In this document: positions 8,385 to 16,713 of the stretch, one piece after another | How positions within the stretch are numbered: position 1 is the first letter of the stretch | Layout of the letters: each line of letters opens with the position of its first letter | Origin: Salicibibacter cibarius | GTDB lineage: Bacteria > Bacillota > Bacilli > Bacillales > Marinococcaceae | Assembly: GCF_016495725.1 (NCBI RefSeq) | Contig: NZ_CP054705.1 | Coordinates: 1,612,001 to 1,676,000 of the forward strand | Direction of reading: 5' to 3' | Length of the DNA: 64,000 bases | Notes under the pieces: generated by a model | Told to the model about the DNA's origin: nothing | Database searches by the model: none | Seen by the model: the letters and a program-made list of their open reading frames with translations, nothing else | Program-made: the position numbers and the translations under genes

Positions 8385-9224
8385 ATGGAATGGGTCCATG
8401 ATTATTTAAGATTAATGGGAATGCCCGAGAAACAAGCATCTACGCCTTATTTAAAGCATTTATTAAGCGCACATCGCCATGTCTTTCCTTTTGAAAACAT
8501 AGGGAAGCTTTTTTTTCATGATCCAGCCTGTGTGACAGAAGATGTTGAACGTTTTTTGTGGCGTCATCGAGTGTTTCACACGGGGGGAACGTGCATCACC
8601 CTCAACCTGCAATTTTCGAAGCTATTGGAAGCCTTAGGTTTTCAGGTGTTTTTCCTTAAGCCGGGCGGGGACCATATGGCTCTGCTTGTTCTGGCTCCTG
8701 AAACCGGGGCCCCCCTTTATGTAGACGTTGGAACACCTATACCACTGCTAACCCCGTTACCGTTAAACAAGCATAAACAGACACACGTTCCTCTTTTTGC
8801 CGGTGAAAAAGTCATTTTGATGGCCGGAGAGCAAGAAGGGGAGTACACGTATATCCGTACGATTGCAGACCGAATTGTGGATCGAAAATGGGCCTTTTCT
8901 ATCGATCGCCGTTACCAATTGCCGGATTTTCGAGACACGATCCGTAAATCTTATCAGCCCGAGGCCCAATATATGCAACAACTGCGCTGTGAAAAATGGT
9001 GCGCGCGGAAAAGGCGAATGTTGTCATTAAAAAATAAAGAATTGACGATTCGCATGCATAACGGAGGAAAAATAAAAAGAAGGATGAAATCGCGAGAGGA
9101 TTTGTTGGAAGTTCTCGCACATACATTCTTCCTTCCTAAACTTCCGGCAGAAAAGGCGATGGACAAGCTGGAAGAAAACGGTCATTTGCTTTGGAATCAG
9201 GATCGCCATATTTCTTCTTTTTAA
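8385..9224 (+). CDS. Arylamine N-acetyltransferase family protein
   Basis: NAT enzymes transfer acetyl groups from acetyl-CoA to arylamines through a Cys-His-Asp triad. All three elements are visible: GGTCITLN (Cys, about 68), GGDHMALLV (His, about 107) and YVDVGTP (Asp, about 122). The N-terminal helical part contains the conserved FENI. Length (about 279) is normal. Candidate starts lie at GTG 8376, ATG 8379 and ATG 8385; AGGTG at 8374-8378 is well placed only for the last. It is close behind pgcA. The natural substrate is unknown. Confidence 0.85.
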   Translation: MEWVHDYLRLMGMPEKQASTPYLKHLLSAHRHVFPFENIGKLFFHDPACVTEDVERFLWRHRVFHTGGTCITLNLQFSKLLEALGFQVFFLKPGGDHMALLVLAPETGAPLYVDVGTPIPLLTPLPLNKHKQTHVPLFAGEKVILMAGEQEGEYTYIRTIADRIVDRKWAFSIDRRYQLPDFRDTIRKSYQPEAQYMQQLRCEKWCARKRRMLSLKNKELTIRMHNGGKIKRRMKSREDLLEVLAHTFFLPKLPAEKAMDKLEENGHLLWNQDRHISSF

Positions 9225-9264
9225 CTTTTTTCCGGAAGAAACCTCCATCTTCATAGGTTTTTCC

Positions 9265-9351
9265 ATGCCGAAGCCGTGTAAGCTTCGGCATCCCCTATGC
9301 AAACGTGAAAATCGTCCCTCTCAAAATGGGAAACCATCCTTTTGAGGGACG
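9265..9351. other. Two intergenic hairpins
   Basis: ATGCCGAAGC (9265-9274) pairs with GCTTCGGCAT (9282-9291). A second stem, CGTCCCTC (9313-9320) with GAGGGACG (9344-9351), extends inward through mismatched A/T-rich sides. Neither is followed by a clear T-run. They lie between the convergent NAT and acyP genes and may act as processing or weak termination structures. I see nothing else in 9352-9471. Confidence 0.45.
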
Positions 9352-9471
9352 GTAGCATGATTTCTGTTTCTTTTAGCATTGGTTGAACCCGGCCAGAGGA
9401 TCCGATAGGCCCTTGCACGGTCACTTGAATAATTGATGAAACCCATGAAAGTGTCTGACTGATACACGCAT

Positions 9472-9660
9472 AAGTAGTTCCTCTCAGAGCAACGGTTCAT
9501 CCTCTTGGGGGGTTACCCGATCTAAGTAGTTCCTCCCAGAGCAACGGTTCACCTTCTTGAGGAATTACCCGATCTAAGTAGTTCCTCTCGGAGCAACGGT
9601 TCACCCTCTTGAGGGATTACTTGATCTAAGTAGTTCCTCTCAGAGCAAAAGTTCATCCTC
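9472..9660 (+). repeat. 52-bp tandem repeat array, family alpha, copy 1
   Basis: Four units begin with AAGTAGTTCCTCTC at 9472, 9524, 9576 and 9628, a strict 52-base period. Each carries GTTCCTCTC(A/G)GAGCAA and later GGATTAC. The last unit is cut short at the end of acyP. The same family recurs at 19821-20185 (opposite orientation) and 31692-32035. Confidence 0.9.
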
Positions 9661-9925
9661 GGATGGAAAACTGCCGGTCGTGTTGAATGTCAGCATCGTC
9701 CTCAATCTCAACACGTTCCACGTGTGAAAATGCACTCCCCGTTTTAACGGTTTGGACAAATTGTTCAATCGATGTTTTTTCGCCTTCTGCCGCGATCTCG
9801 ACTGTGCCATCTTTACGGTTTCTTACCCATCCGTAAAGATGGTTTTTTTCTGCTGTTTTTTGTACAAAATTACGGAACCCGACGCCTTGAACAACGCCAA
9901 AAACGATTGCGTGAATGCTTTTCAT
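9653..9925 (-). CDS. acyP: Acylphosphatase
   Basis: This 90-residue enzyme hydrolyses carboxyl-phosphate bonds of acylphosphates in the cytoplasm. Motifs: VFGVVQGVGFR (about 8-18, phosphate-binding loop with catalytic Arg) and GWVRNRKDGTVEI with the catalytic Asn (about 36). The ATG at 9925 is preceded by AAAGGAGGAA at good spacing; an upstream in-frame start at 9955 has none. The final codons overlap the last unit of the tandem repeat array. Confidence 0.95.
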   Translation of the reverse strand: MKSIHAIVFGVVQGVGFRNFVQKTAEKNHLYGWVRNRKDGTVEIAAEGEKTSIEQFVQTVKTGSAFSHVERVEIEDDADIQHDRQFSIRG

Positions 9926-9991
9926 TAGGTGATTCCTCCTTTTCTGCCGGGGCAATTATTTCACTTTGGTGCCCGTTTGTTGAAATAACAA

Positions 9992-10186
9992 TTACTGTTC
10001 ACAAGATATTGACCAATTCACAGCCAATAACTCTAAATTTTCTTTTGTAATAATTCCGTTGCTTTCTATACAAGTGCTTTTGGCTTCGACAAATCCGTTG
10101 TAGCTGGAAGAGATGCCGATGGTCATCATAGTCATAGCCGTGAACATTAACCCAAGCATCCGATTTCTCATCCTTTTCGTTCTCAT
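9992..10186 (-). CDS. Putative small exported peptide
   Basis: The 64-residue frame starts with Arg/Lys-rich residues, then a hydrophobic stretch [19 protein letters not shown] and VEA at about 33-35, a plausible signal-peptidase site. A 29-residue mature part with two Cys (STCIESN and SISCEQ) follows. A run of G lies about 10 bases upstream of this ATG. An overlapping frame (9999-10193) starts seven bases earlier but encodes an unremarkable charged peptide. I recognise no family. The two Cys could form a disulfide; a secreted signalling or antimicrobial peptide is only a guess. Confidence 0.4.
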   Translation of the reverse strand: MRTKRMRNRMLGLMFTAMTMMTIGISSSYNGFVEAKSTCIESNGIITKENLELLAVNWSISCEQ

Positions 10187-10315
10187 TGGACATGTGCCCC
10201 CTTAACCATTCACCTCACTTCACCAATACCTCGAATGGACGCTCATCAAACATGTGATGCATTCCCTGGCCTGTGCGGACATATAGATGAATGGAGAAAC
10301 AGGAGGGGGATGGAA

Positions 10316-11713
10316 ATGCCTGTAGGTGAGTTGCGTCAATTGGAAGATAAAATTGAAGCTATTACAGAAATCGCCAAAGGATTTGGCTTGGATTTTTTTC
10401 CGATGCGTTATGAGGTTTGTCCGGCGGATATCATTTATACATTCGGGGCTTATGGAATGCCGACGCGTTTTTCCCATTGGAGCTTTGGGAAACAATTTTA
10501 CAAGATGAAGGTGCAGTATGATTTAGGGTTGAGCAAAATTTATGAACTTGTCATTAATTCTAATCCTTGCTATGCATTTTTATTAAATAACAACAGTTTA
10601 ATCCAGAATCAATTAATCGTTGCCCATGTTTTGGCACATAGTGATTTTTTTAAAAACAATTACCGTTTTCGGCTCACGAGGCAAGATATGGTGGAAAGTA
10701 TGGGTGCGACGGCTGAACGAATTGCAGCATACGAACATGAACACGGGAAACAAGAAGTCGAAACGTTTTTGGATGCGGTGCTTGCGATTCAAGAGCATGT
10801 CGATCCGAGTATGAACATTCGCAGGCGTGAAGAGGAGCAAAAAGACGAGGTAAGCGATCCGGTCTCGACGCCGTACGCGGATTTATGGGAACGGGATCGG
10901 CCTGCGAATCCGCAAGAGAAGAAGAAAAAACAAAAGTTTCCGGTAGATCCCGAGAAGGATGTCATGTGGTTTATTGAAGAGAACAGTTTGGAATTGGAAG
11001 AGTGGCAACGGGACATTATGACGATGATGCGAGAAGAAATGCTCTATTTTTGGCCGCAGATGGAAACGAAAATCATGAACGAGGGTTGGGCATCGTATTG
11101 GCATGCACGCATTATGCGTGAGATGGACTTAACCTCAGCCGAGGCCATTGAATTTTCCCAATTGAATGCGAATGTCATTATGCCTTCGAAAACGTCCATA
11201 AACCCTTATTACTTGGGGTTAAAACTATTTGAAGATATTGAGGAACGCTACAACAACCCTGATGAGGAGATGAAGGAAAGAGGGGTGACGCCCGGAGGAG
11301 GACGGGATAAGATCTTTGAGGTAAGAGAATTAGAGACGGACCAGTCATTTATTCGCAATTATTTAACGAAAGATTTCGTCGAACGGGAAGACTTGTATGT
11401 GTTTGCAAAGAAGGGCAGCAATTATGAAGTAGTCGATAAAGATTGGACGAACATCCGTGATGAATTGGTAGCTTCCCGGGTGAATGGTGGTTTCCCCCAT
11501 ATCACAGTAACCAACGGGGATTATTTGAAAGCCGGTGAGCTGCTTTTGACCCATAATTATGAAGGGACGGAACTGGATGTTACGTATTTGGAGAAAACGC
11601 TTCCTTACATTTACCAACTATGGGGCCGTCCCATTCATTTGGAAACCGTCATTCAAGCAAAGCCGACCGTTTTCACATATGACGGCCGGCGTGTGCAGCG
11701 AAAAACGACGTGA
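10316..11713 (+). CDS. spoVR: Stage V sporulation protein R
   Basis: SpoVR is a conserved cytoplasmic protein needed for proper spore cortex formation in B. subtilis; its biochemical activity is not established. The 465-residue chain shows the family's hallmarks throughout: [20 protein letters not shown] near the N-terminus, [22 protein letters not shown], then [24 protein letters not shown] in the centre, and a C-terminal [19 protein letters not shown] segment. B. subtilis SpoVR is 468 residues. ATG 10316 was chosen because AGGAGGGGG (10301-10309) is properly spaced; an earlier in-frame ATG at 10310 is too close to it. Confidence 0.95.
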   Translation: MPVGELRQLEDKIEAITEIAKGFGLDFFPMRYEVCPADIIYTFGAYGMPTRFSHWSFGKQFYKMKVQYDLGLSKIYELVINSNPCYAFLLNNNSLIQNQLIVAHVLAHSDFFKNNYRFRLTRQDMVESMGATAERIAAYEHEHGKQEVETFLDAVLAIQEHVDPSMNIRRREEEQKDEVSDPVSTPYADLWERDRPANPQEKKKKQKFPVDPEKDVMWFIEENSLELEEWQRDIMTMMREEMLYFWPQMETKIMNEGWASYWHARIMREMDLTSAEAIEFSQLNANVIMPSKTSINPYYLGLKLFEDIEERYNNPDEEMKERGVTPGGGRDKIFEVRELETDQSFIRNYLTKDFVEREDLYVFAKKGSNYEVVDKDWTNIRDELVASRVNGGFPHITVTNGDYLKAGELLLTHNYEGTELDVTYLEKTLPYIYQLWGRPIHLETVIQAKPTVFTYDGRRVQRKTT

Positions 11714-11997
11714 AGGTTTGGCAAGCAATTGGAAGGTGGAAGGTGCGAAGCGGGGATTTCCCTGCTTCTTTTTTCGTCTATACGACAAAAAAAGAACGAC
11801 CTTATCGGCCGCTCAAAGATCAACATACACGCATCAAGAAGGGTACTAAAAAGTTAGCAGGGGTCTTTCAAACCCTGTCCATTGATAATATAGCATAAAC
11901 CGTATTAAAGTACCATTTCGAATCTCAGAGGAATGGAAGGCTTTATCACCCGTTCCCGGTTTTTTTATGCCGTATATCATGATGAATATTCTTTTAG

Positions 11998-12549
11998 TTA
12001 TATCGCGTGGTCGCTTGATGATAAACGGTGAACGGTTTCATCGACCATAAGCTGCGGTTTGAATTGATGGACGTTTGCCACATATTTCGTCGGAGTAACA
12101 GTGAGGCTTTTATTGTATTTTTCAACGGCATAGTTATAAGACTGGCTGGCAGTTTCCAACAATGTAAGCGTCGTATTCAAGTCTTCGCTGATCTCCACAA
12201 GTTCAGGGTCATTTAAATCTTCATCATCATCCATTTGTTCGAATAAAAACGTCATCCGATCGTTTAAAATACCGAAAGCATGCAATTGATCGCCGCGTTC
12301 ATTTGCCGGGTCCTGCATATCTTCCATGACTTTTTCAAGTGATTCTGTCGTTCCGGCCGGTAATTTTCCATACTGGTCAAGGAGGGCCAAAAAGTCATTC
12401 GTGGACTGTTCCACACGTGAAAGCAAGTGCATAATCCGCTGCCATCGTGTTTCCATGCGGGTAACAAATTTTAAAAGCACCGAATAGCCGATAAACCATA
12501 CGAGCAGAGTGACGACAATTAAAATGCCGAGTATAATTGCAAATCCCAA
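11998..12549 (-). CDS. LemA-like membrane protein
   Basis: The 183-residue protein has one N-terminal membrane helix (about 3-24) followed by a long helical, acidic domain. The C-terminal part (SYNYAVEKYNKSLTVTPTKY, then HQFKPQ) resembles the LemA family, where Y-N-x2-V-x2-YN is followed by P and F-x-P. Such proteins sit in the membrane with the helical bundle on one side; function is not known. It stands alone on the minus strand. Bases 11714-11997 upstream hold no gene I can support. Confidence 0.6.
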   Translation of the reverse strand: MGFAIILGILIVVTLLVWFIGYSVLLKFVTRMETRWQRIMHLLSRVEQSTNDFLALLDQYGKLPAGTTESLEKVMEDMQDPANERGDQLHAFGILNDRMTFLFEQMDDDEDLNDPELVEISEDLNTTLTLLETASQSYNYAVEKYNKSLTVTPTKYVANVHQFKPQLMVDETVHRLSSSDHAI

Positions 12550-12771
12550 GACAAGGGATCCTCCCTTCTCTTAAAGTTGCTTGTACAAGAATGAATGTCC
12601 ATAAACAAAGTATATCATATAAATTTCCTGATCTCAGTGGTTAATATTTATGATTTCCCCAAATCCTCTAGAACTAACATTATTATTGCAGGGAAACTTA
12701 CAGATTTTTTCCACTAACAATCAATGGTGGACGGACGCCCTTACTTATAGTACGCTATCTGTAAGCGATTA

Positions 12772-12818
12772 CAATCGGTTTTTTTATCATTTCTTTGAAC
12801 CGATTGAGCGCTTGCTCA
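12772..12818 (+). promoter_or_regulatory. Overlapping inverted repeats ahead of the acyl-CoA dehydrogenase operon
   Basis: CAATCGGTT (12772-12780) pairs with AACCGATTG (12798-12806). Overlapping its right arm is TGAGC (12805-12809) with GCTCA (12814-12818). They end 33 bases before the start codon and could be an operator for a TetR-type fatty-acid/acyl-CoA regulator, or alternative RNA stems. The rest of 12550-12850 is AT-rich with no gene I can support. Confidence 0.4.
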
Positions 12819-12850
12819 GTTTACATTGTGTGTGGTAAAGGAGAGGAGCT

Positions 12851-13996
12851 ATGAACTTTCAATTAACGAAGGAACAGCAGATGATTCGGGACACGGTTCG
12901 GGATTTTGCGGAAGCGGAAATTGCGCCGAAAGCTGAAGAGATTGATCGCAGTGCCCGCTTTCCCGAAGAAATATTTAAAAAAATGGGATCATTGGGGATT
13001 ATGGGTATTCCGGTTGCCGAAAAATATGGCGGTGCGGGGGCAGACACCATTTCTTATGCATTGGCCGTGGAAGAGGTTGGCAAAGCTTGTGGAGGCACGG
13101 GGCTCAGTTACGCCGCGTCGGTTTCACTTGGAGCAGGGCCGTTGGATTCATTCGGATCGGAAGACCAAAAACAAGACTATTTGGTGCCGATTGCAAAAGG
13201 GGATTCTTTAGGCGCATTTGGCCTTACCGAACCGAACGCAGGCTCTGACGCAGGCGGCACGAAAACGACGGCCGTGAAAAAAGAAGGCCGCTACGTCATT
13301 AATGGCGAAAAATGTTGGATTACCAATGCCTCCTATGCAAAAGCAGTTATCATTACCGCGGTGAGCGGAAAGAAAGAAAACGGTAAAAACATCGTTTCCG
13401 CGTTTATTGTTCCAACGGGGACGCCGGGGTTTCAGATTACAACCCCGTATGAAAAAATGGGCGTGCGCGGATCCAATACAACGGAGTTAGTTTTAACAGA
13501 TGTGGAAATTCCGGAAGAAAACGTGTTGGGTAATCCGGAAAAAGGGTTCGGACAGTTTCTCCATACGCTTGATGGCGGACGAATCTCGATTGGCGCGCTT
13601 GCTTTGGGGATTGCTGAAGGGGCTTACCAAAAAGCGCTTGCCTTTGCAAAGGAACGTAAACAATTCGGCCATAAAATAAGCGAGTTTCAAGCGATTCAAT
13701 TCAAGCTCGCGGATATGGCGATGGACATTGAGTTGGCAAGGACAATGGTTCATAAAGCCGCTTGGTTAAAAGATCAGAAAAAACCTTTTAAAAAAGAAGG
13801 GGCTTTTGCTAAATTATTTGCTTCGGAAATGGCAACAAGGGTGTGCAATCAAGCGCTGCAAATCCATGGCGGCTCCGGATATATGCGTGAATTCGGAATT
13901 GAACGAATGCTAAGGGACACGAAATTAATGGAAATCGGTGAAGGGACGTCGGAAATTCAACGCATGGTTATATCAAGAGAAATCGGTTGTCCGTAA
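12851..13996 (+). CDS. Acyl-CoA dehydrogenase
   Basis: The 381-residue flavoprotein oxidises acyl-CoA to 2-enoyl-CoA, passing electrons to electron-transfer flavoprotein. Visible are the FAD/substrate segments GAFGLTEPNAGSDAGG (about 124-139), CWITNA, IHGGSGYMREFGIERMLRD and the C-terminal GEGTSEIQ whose Glu is the usual catalytic base. AAAGGAGAGG precedes the ATG. It heads a three-gene run with a biotin carrier and a carboxyltransferase, like part of the B. subtilis yngJ-yngHB-yngE locus. That context suggests an isovaleryl-, isobutyryl- or other short branched acyl-CoA substrate in amino-acid degradation (inference). Confidence 0.93.
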   Translation: MNFQLTKEQQMIRDTVRDFAEAEIAPKAEEIDRSARFPEEIFKKMGSLGIMGIPVAEKYGGAGADTISYALAVEEVGKACGGTGLSYAASVSLGAGPLDSFGSEDQKQDYLVPIAKGDSLGAFGLTEPNAGSDAGGTKTTAVKKEGRYVINGEKCWITNASYAKAVIITAVSGKKENGKNIVSAFIVPTGTPGFQITTPYEKMGVRGSNTTELVLTDVEIPEENVLGNPEKGFGQFLHTLDGGRISIGALALGIAEGAYQKALAFAKERKQFGHKISEFQAIQFKLADMAMDIELARTMVHKAAWLKDQKKPFKKEGAFAKLFASEMATRVCNQALQIHGGSGYMREFGIERMLRDTKLMEIGEGTSEIQRMVISREIGCP

Positions 13997-14064
13997 TTCG
14001 TAAGCGCAGGAAGACGGGAAGTCAAGCTAAATTTTGCAAATGATTATTTTTAGGAGGTTTAAAA

Positions 14065-14277
14065 ATGACAAAAATTGAAGCAAGCATGGCAGGGAACTTA
14101 TGGAAAGTTCTGAAACAAGAAGGAGATACTGTCGAGGTTGGCGAAGAGGTGGCGATTTTGGAATCGATGAAAATGGAAATTCCAATAGAGGCCGAAACCG
14201 GTGGTGAGATTAAAGCCGTCATGAAGGCAGAAGGCGAGTTTGTTGACGAAGGAGAAGCGCTATTCGAAATCGGATAA
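14065..14277 (+). CDS. Biotin/lipoyl carrier protein (YngHB type)
   Basis: This 70-residue single-domain protein contains ILESMKMEIP (about 31-40), the biotinylation motif with Lys at 36, framed by the two glycine turns of the biotinyl fold (GDTVEVGE and GEFVDEGE). It would carry carboxybiotin between a biotin carboxylase and the carboxyltransferase encoded 37 bases downstream. AGGAGG precedes the start. Free-standing small carriers of this type occur in B. subtilis as YngHB. Confidence 0.92.
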   Translation: MTKIEASMAGNLWKVLKQEGDTVEVGEEVAILESMKMEIPIEAETGGEIKAVMKAEGEFVDEGEALFEIG

Positions 14278-14314
14278 TAATGGATATTTTGATGAATGAA
14301 CGATGGAGGTAACG

Positions 14315-15844
14315 ATGACAGAGCATAAATATAAAAACATTATAGAAACAATTGAACAGGGTGGTCCTGAACGTTATCACAAAAGCAATGAAGATAAAGG
14401 CAAACGTTTTGTGCGGGAACGATTGCGCATGCTTCTGGATGAAGATGCACACGTGCTCGAAGATGGGAAATTCGCGAATGTCCAAGCCGGTGATTTACCG
14501 GCGGATGGCGTGATTACCGGCATTGGCACAATTCATGGACAACAAGTATGTTTTATGGCCAATGATTCCACCGTTAAAGCCGGGTCTTGGGGCGCCCGTA
14601 CCGTCGAAAAAATCATTCGTATCCAGGAACAGGCCGAAAACCTGCGCTGTCCGATGTTTTACCTTGTTGATTCAGCCGGTGCGCGCATTACCGATCAAGT
14701 TGAAATGTTTCCCGGGCGGCGGGGAGCAGGGCGTATTTTCCATAATCAAGTGCATCTGTCCGGCCAAATTCCGCAAGTCTGTCTGCTCTTCGGCCCATCG
14801 GCGGCCGGTGGTGCTTATATTCCGGCGTTTTGCGATGTTGTGATCATGGTGGAGGAAAATGCGTCCATGTACTTGGGGTCTCCGCGCATGGCGGAAATGG
14901 TGATTGGCGAGAAAGTCAGTTTGGAAGAGATGGGCGGCGCAGAAATGCATTGCAGCGTTTCCGGATGTGGGGACGTTCTTGCTGTTGATGAGCCTACAGC
15001 AATCGAAAAAGCACGCCAATATATCACATATTTTCCTGAAAACTATCGTGAAAAAACAAGGGCATCGACTGCGAAAGCGCCGGTTGACGGGGGCAAAGAT
15101 TTGGCGGATCTGATTCCGAAAAATCAAAATGCCCCATTTGATATGTATAAACTCATTGAACAATTGATTGATGCAGACAGTTTTTTTGAAATGAAGCGTT
15201 TATTTGCACCGGAATTAATCACGGGATTGGCTCGAATGAACGGGGAAGTAGTAGGCATTATCGCCAATCAACCAAAAGCGAAGGGCGGTGTTCTTTTTCA
15301 CGATTCCGCAGACAAAGCGGCACGTTTCATAAACCTTTGTGATGCCTTTAATATTCCACTGCTGTTCCTTGCGGACGTGCCCGGCTTTATGATCGGCACA
15401 AAGGTTGAGCAGGCCGGGATCATTCGACACGGAGCAAAAATGATTTCGGCTATGTCAAGCGCTACTGTCCCGAAAATATCCGTCATCGTTCGAAAAGCTT
15501 ACGGTGCCGGTTTATACGCAATGGCAGGCCCTGCCTTCGAACCCGATTATTGTGTGGCACTCCCGACGGCGCAAATCGCTGTTATGGGACCCGAGGCAGC
15601 GGTGAATGCGGTTTATGCCAAAAGAATAGCCGAACTGCCTGAAGAAGAACGAAGCACATACATTTCAGAAAAACGCAAAGAGTACCAAGAAAATATTGAT
15701 ATTTATCGATTGGGCTCCGAACTTGTCGTCGATGACATCGTTGAACCTGCAAATTTAAGACAGACACTCATATCAAGATTTCAAGCGTATGCAAGTAAGA
15801 AAATGTCGGCACCGGACAAAAAGCATAGGGTTGATCCGGTATAA
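14315..15844 (+). CDS. Acyl-CoA carboxylase carboxyltransferase (beta) subunit
   Basis: The 509-residue protein has both crotonase-like halves of the carboxyltransferase of propionyl-/methylcrotonyl-CoA carboxylases: the N half with LVDSAGARI, GPSAAGGAYIPAFCD and GSPRMAEMV, and the C half with GGVLFHDSADKAARF, PLLFLADVPGFMIG and RKAYGAGLYAMAG. It transfers CO2 from carboxybiotin to an acyl-CoA. ATG 14315 follows GGAGGTAACG. It resembles B. subtilis YngE. No biotin carboxylase gene lies in the window, so the third component must come from elsewhere. Which acyl-CoA is used cannot be read from sequence alone. Confidence 0.92.
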   Translation: MTEHKYKNIIETIEQGGPERYHKSNEDKGKRFVRERLRMLLDEDAHVLEDGKFANVQAGDLPADGVITGIGTIHGQQVCFMANDSTVKAGSWGARTVEKIIRIQEQAENLRCPMFYLVDSAGARITDQVEMFPGRRGAGRIFHNQVHLSGQIPQVCLLFGPSAAGGAYIPAFCDVVIMVEENASMYLGSPRMAEMVIGEKVSLEEMGGAEMHCSVSGCGDVLAVDEPTAIEKARQYITYFPENYREKTRASTAKAPVDGGKDLADLIPKNQNAPFDMYKLIEQLIDADSFFEMKRLFAPELITGLARMNGEVVGIIANQPKAKGGVLFHDSADKAARFINLCDAFNIPLLFLADVPGFMIGTKVEQAGIIRHGAKMISAMSSATVPKISVIVRKAYGAGLYAMAGPAFEPDYCVALPTAQIAVMGPEAAVNAVYAKRIAELPEEERSTYISEKRKEYQENIDIYRLGSELVVDDIVEPANLRQTLISRFQAYASKKMSAPDKKHRVDPV

Positions 15845-15857
15845 TGCTCCGTGCAGT

Positions 15858-15924
15858 TGACGCCATAAAAAGCGAAAGTTGTCGTGTTAATGGCGCCAAC
15901 CCGAGCCAAATGACGCCATAAAAA
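15858..15924. repeat. Degenerate dyad repeat around GGCGCC
   Basis: TGACGCCATAAAAA occurs at 15858 and 15911 (53 bases apart), with the inverted partner AATGGCGCCAAC between them at 15889. The arrangement resembles 43989-44055. Otherwise 15845-16059 shows no gene. Confidence 0.45.
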
Positions 15925-16059
15925 TCGAATAACGGCGCGCGATTGGCATAGTCGAGGGATTCGCCGCACGTGGTCTGGTGCCTATTAACTTCGGTCTCCT
16001 CGTTGCTTCACTCTCACCTCTTTCTTGTCCCGATTGGATGAACTTACTAATTAAAATAA

Positions 16060-16089
16060 AGGATAGAGTGCCGATTTCGTTACAAACTA
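16060..16089 (+). promoter_or_regulatory. Sigma-G-like promoter for the SASP gene
   Basis: AGGATA (16060-16065) matches the forespore -35 TGNATA at five positions. After 17 bases comes CAAACTA (16083-16089), close to the CATNNTA -10. It lies about 30 bases before the SASP start codon. Genes of this class are transcribed by sigma-G in the forespore. Confidence 0.45.
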
Positions 16090-16118
16090 TGGGTACCAAG
16101 CAAGGGAGGTGAGATAAG

Positions 16119-16319
16119 ATGGCAAGCAACAATTCAAACCAACTTGTTGTACCTGGCGTTGAACAGGCACTCGATCAAATGAAATATGAAATTGCACAAG
16201 AGTTCAATGTGCAGCTTGGTGGCGAATCCACATCCCGTTCTAACGGCTCTGTAGGTGGGGAAATCACTAAGCGTTTGGTTCAGATGGCCGAGCAACAAAT
16301 GAACGGCTATCAGCGATAA
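16119..16319 (+). CDS. Alpha/beta-type small acid-soluble spore protein
   Basis: These 66-residue proteins coat and protect forespore DNA. The sequence has the family's two conserved blocks: [17 protein letters not shown] (about 22-38), which includes the germination protease GPR cleavage site at the E-I-A bond, and [19 protein letters not shown] near the C-terminus. GGGAGGTGAG precedes the ATG. A forespore-type promoter lies upstream and a strong terminator follows. Its position beside yheE matches sspB of B. subtilis. Confidence 0.97.
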   Translation: MASNNSNQLVVPGVEQALDQMKYEIAQEFNVQLGGESTSRSNGSVGGEITKRLVQMAEQQMNGYQR

Positions 16320-16338
16320 CAAGTGCATACAGATGACT

Positions 16339-16366
16339 AAAAAGGCAGCTTCGGCTGCCTTTTTCA
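16339..16366 (+). terminator. Intrinsic terminator after the SASP gene
   Basis: The stem AAAGGCAGC / GCTGCCTTT with a short loop is followed by a T-run. It also abuts the stop codon of the opposing yheE-type gene. Confidence 0.85.
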
Positions 16367-16594
16367 CGTTTGGCTGCCGGGATGGTGGTCCTCGTATATA
16401 TGATAAAGCATTAAGTCGTGCACTTCCATTTCCACCTTTTTCAAATCCGCTTCAGATGGTTTACTTTTCCAATGGATAGTTCCATCTTGTGCATAGATTC
16501 CTGAGCAATGTTTTCCTTTGTAAAAAAATGAAATTTTCCATTCCTTCCTAATCCAATTATCTTTAAGTGTTTTGAACTGAAAATGTGTAAGCAA
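16364..16594 (-). CDS. yheE: YheE-like protein (DUF5342)
   Basis: This 76-residue cytoplasmic protein starts at TTG 16594, seven bases after GGAGGAGG; the result, (M)LTHFQFKTL, matches the YheE start. The core WKISFFYKGKHCSGIYAQDGTIHW and the end LMLYHIYED are characteristic. Its function is unknown. The gene sits tail-to-tail with the SASP gene as yheE does with sspB in B. subtilis, which supports the name. Confidence 0.8.
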   Translation of the reverse strand: MLTHFQFKTLKDNWIRKEWKISFFYKGKHCSGIYAQDGTIHWKSKPSEADLKKVEMEVHDLMLYHIYEDHHPGSQT

Positions 16595-16713
16595 ACAATT
16601 GCCTCCTCCATTCTTCATAACGTTTCCCTATATGGTATCATGTTTGTGGGAAGCTTGTCTTAACGTTTCGGATCAACAGGAAATTCCATTAACTAGATAC
16701 GAGGAGTCTTATC

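Noticed and set aside
12650-12838. Plus-strand frame of 62 codons before the acyl-CoA dehydrogenase
   Set aside because: No ribosome site, low-complexity composition, and it spans the inverted repeats that look regulatory.
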